A DNA stretch of 64,000 bases from Butyrivibrio hungatei DSM 14810 (GTDB lineage Bacteria; Bacillota; Clostridia; Lachnospirales; Lachnospiraceae): NCBI RefSeq assembly GCF_900143205.1, contig NZ_FRDH01000004.1, forward strand, positions 89,319-153,318. The letters run 5' to 3'. Position numbers and translations under genes: made by a program. Shown piece after piece: positions 63,427 through 64,000 of the stretch (positions within the stretch are counted from its first letter, which is position 1; every line of letters begins with the position of its first letter). The notes below the pieces were generated by a model. It had not been told where the DNA came from and did no database searches. It saw nothing but the letters and a program-made list of their open reading frames with translations.

Positions 63427-64000
63427 ATGAACCAGTATAACGGACTAATAAACATATATAAGGAGCCGGGCTTTACATCTAATGATGTTGTGGCTAAACT
63501 TAGGGGCATCCTTCATCAGAGAAAGATTGGACACACAGGAACTCTTGATCCAGACGCTGTGGGAGTTTTGGTAGTGTGCCTCGGTACAGGGACCAAGCTT
63601 GTTGAGATGCTTACAGATCATGACAAGGAGTACATAGCTGTATGCAGATTGGGTGTTATAACTGATACCCAGGATATGTCTGGCAATGTACTTGAATCAT
63701 CAGAGGTTCATGTGACCAAAGAGGAGCTCCACGAGGCGGTTAAGGCCTTTGTTGGAGACTATGACCAGATTCCTCCTATGTTTTCAGCTATCAAACAGGA
63801 TGGCAAAAAACTCTACGAACTTGCAAGAGAAGGAATCGAAGTAGAAAGAAAACCAAGAAAGATCCATATAGATGCCATCACGATCCTTGATGATTCACAT
63901 TTAGAGGATGAGCATATGTTTACTATGGAAGTAAAGTGCTCCAAGGGAACATATATCAGAACTTTGTGCCATGACATCGGCCTTCGTCTCGGATGTGGCG
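63427..64000 (+). CDS. truB: tRNA pseudouridine(55) synthase TruB, 3' end outside window
   Basis: 191 codons are visible. INIYKEPGFTSNDVVAKL, RKIGHTGTLDPDAVGVLVV with catalytic Asp in GHTGTLDPDA, and PPMFSAIKQDGKKLYELAREGIEVERK are the TruB landmarks, and CSKGTYIRTLCHDIG lies at the window edge. It pseudouridylates U55 in tRNAs. The rest of the protein (about 110 residues) is beyond the edge. Confidence 0.93.
   Translation, partial: MNQYNGLINIYKEPGFTSNDVVAKLRGILHQRKIGHTGTLDPDAVGVLVVCLGTGTKLVEMLTDHDKEYIAVCRLGVITDTQDMSGNVLESSEVHVTKEELHEAVKAFVGDYDQIPPMFSAIKQDGKKLYELAREGIEVERKPRKIHIDAITILDDSHLEDEHMFTMEVKCSKGTYIRTLCHDIGLRLGCG

Overview
The window looks like a chromosomal piece of an anaerobic, Gram-positive Lachnospiraceae bacterium, most likely rumen or gut Butyrivibrio/Pseudobutyrivibrio. 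This rests on the A+T-leaning codon use, a PolC-type replicative polymerase inside an MEP isoprenoid operon, the DUF5722 and GH9 glycosidase-like proteins, and the radical-SAM/Fe-S gene content. The genus is inferred from gene content only.

Layout. 1-1,340: four decayed CRISPR-like direct repeats, a strong terminator, and a two-gene accessory unit (DNA-binding HTH protein plus a PBECR-type nuclease-like protein). 1,378-12,800: a mixed region with a membrane-anchored beta-propeller-like protein, a zinc-dependent phospholipase C-like protein, a cytoplasmic GH9 cellodextrinase, PAP2 phosphatase, PncC, a ZIP transporter, QueT with a preQ1-I riboswitch, TruA, a DUF5722 secreted hydrolase-like protein, a GT39-like transferase and an FxLYD-like secreted protein. 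12,864-25,769: polysaccharide deacetylase and bactofilin, then the conserved pyrH-frr-uppS-cdsA-dxr-rseP-ispG-polC block. 25,770-31,140: structured intergenic DNA, EamA transporter, a serine hydrolase whose terminator-like leader buries its ribosome-binding site, a CIRCE-controlled Hsp20, a metallophosphoesterase pseudogene, a cluster of AGACGTA sites, PAP2 and MATE.

31,271-48,454 is the most notable region. It is a sulfur-assimilation island bounded by two paralogous LysR regulators. It holds cysK, a PatB/MalY C-S lyase, a DUF2292 (YezD-like) small protein, a trans-sulfuration PLP enzyme, and then one tight operon. The operon encodes a NifB-like radical SAM protein, a NifX-like cofactor carrier, a NifH-like reductase, a second CysK, NifK-like and NifD-like subunits, an SsuABC-like uptake system, DUF4418, and a FtsX/MacB-type ABC pair. 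There is no nifE, nifN, nifV or nifU. The gene set resembles the methylthio-alkane reductase type of nitrogenase-like enzyme (MarBHDK of Rhodospirillum rubrum), and I infer reductive C-S cleavage of an imported organosulfur compound, with the released sulfur captured by CysK or the trans-sulfuration enzyme. The operon is preceded by a leader in which a terminator and an alternative hairpin share bases.

48,485-54,640: AraC regulator, MATE transporter and a glycosidase-like protein, a lipoprotein and a D-2-hydroxyacid dehydrogenase. 54,800-56,700: tRNA-Glu, a PD-(D/E)XK-like protein, and an exact 53-bp-period array of about ten hairpins whose arms covary and whose wobble pairs are of the G-U type on the + strand. 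56,822-64,000: rimP-nusA-ylxR-ylxQ-infB-rbfA-nrnA and the 5' part of truB.
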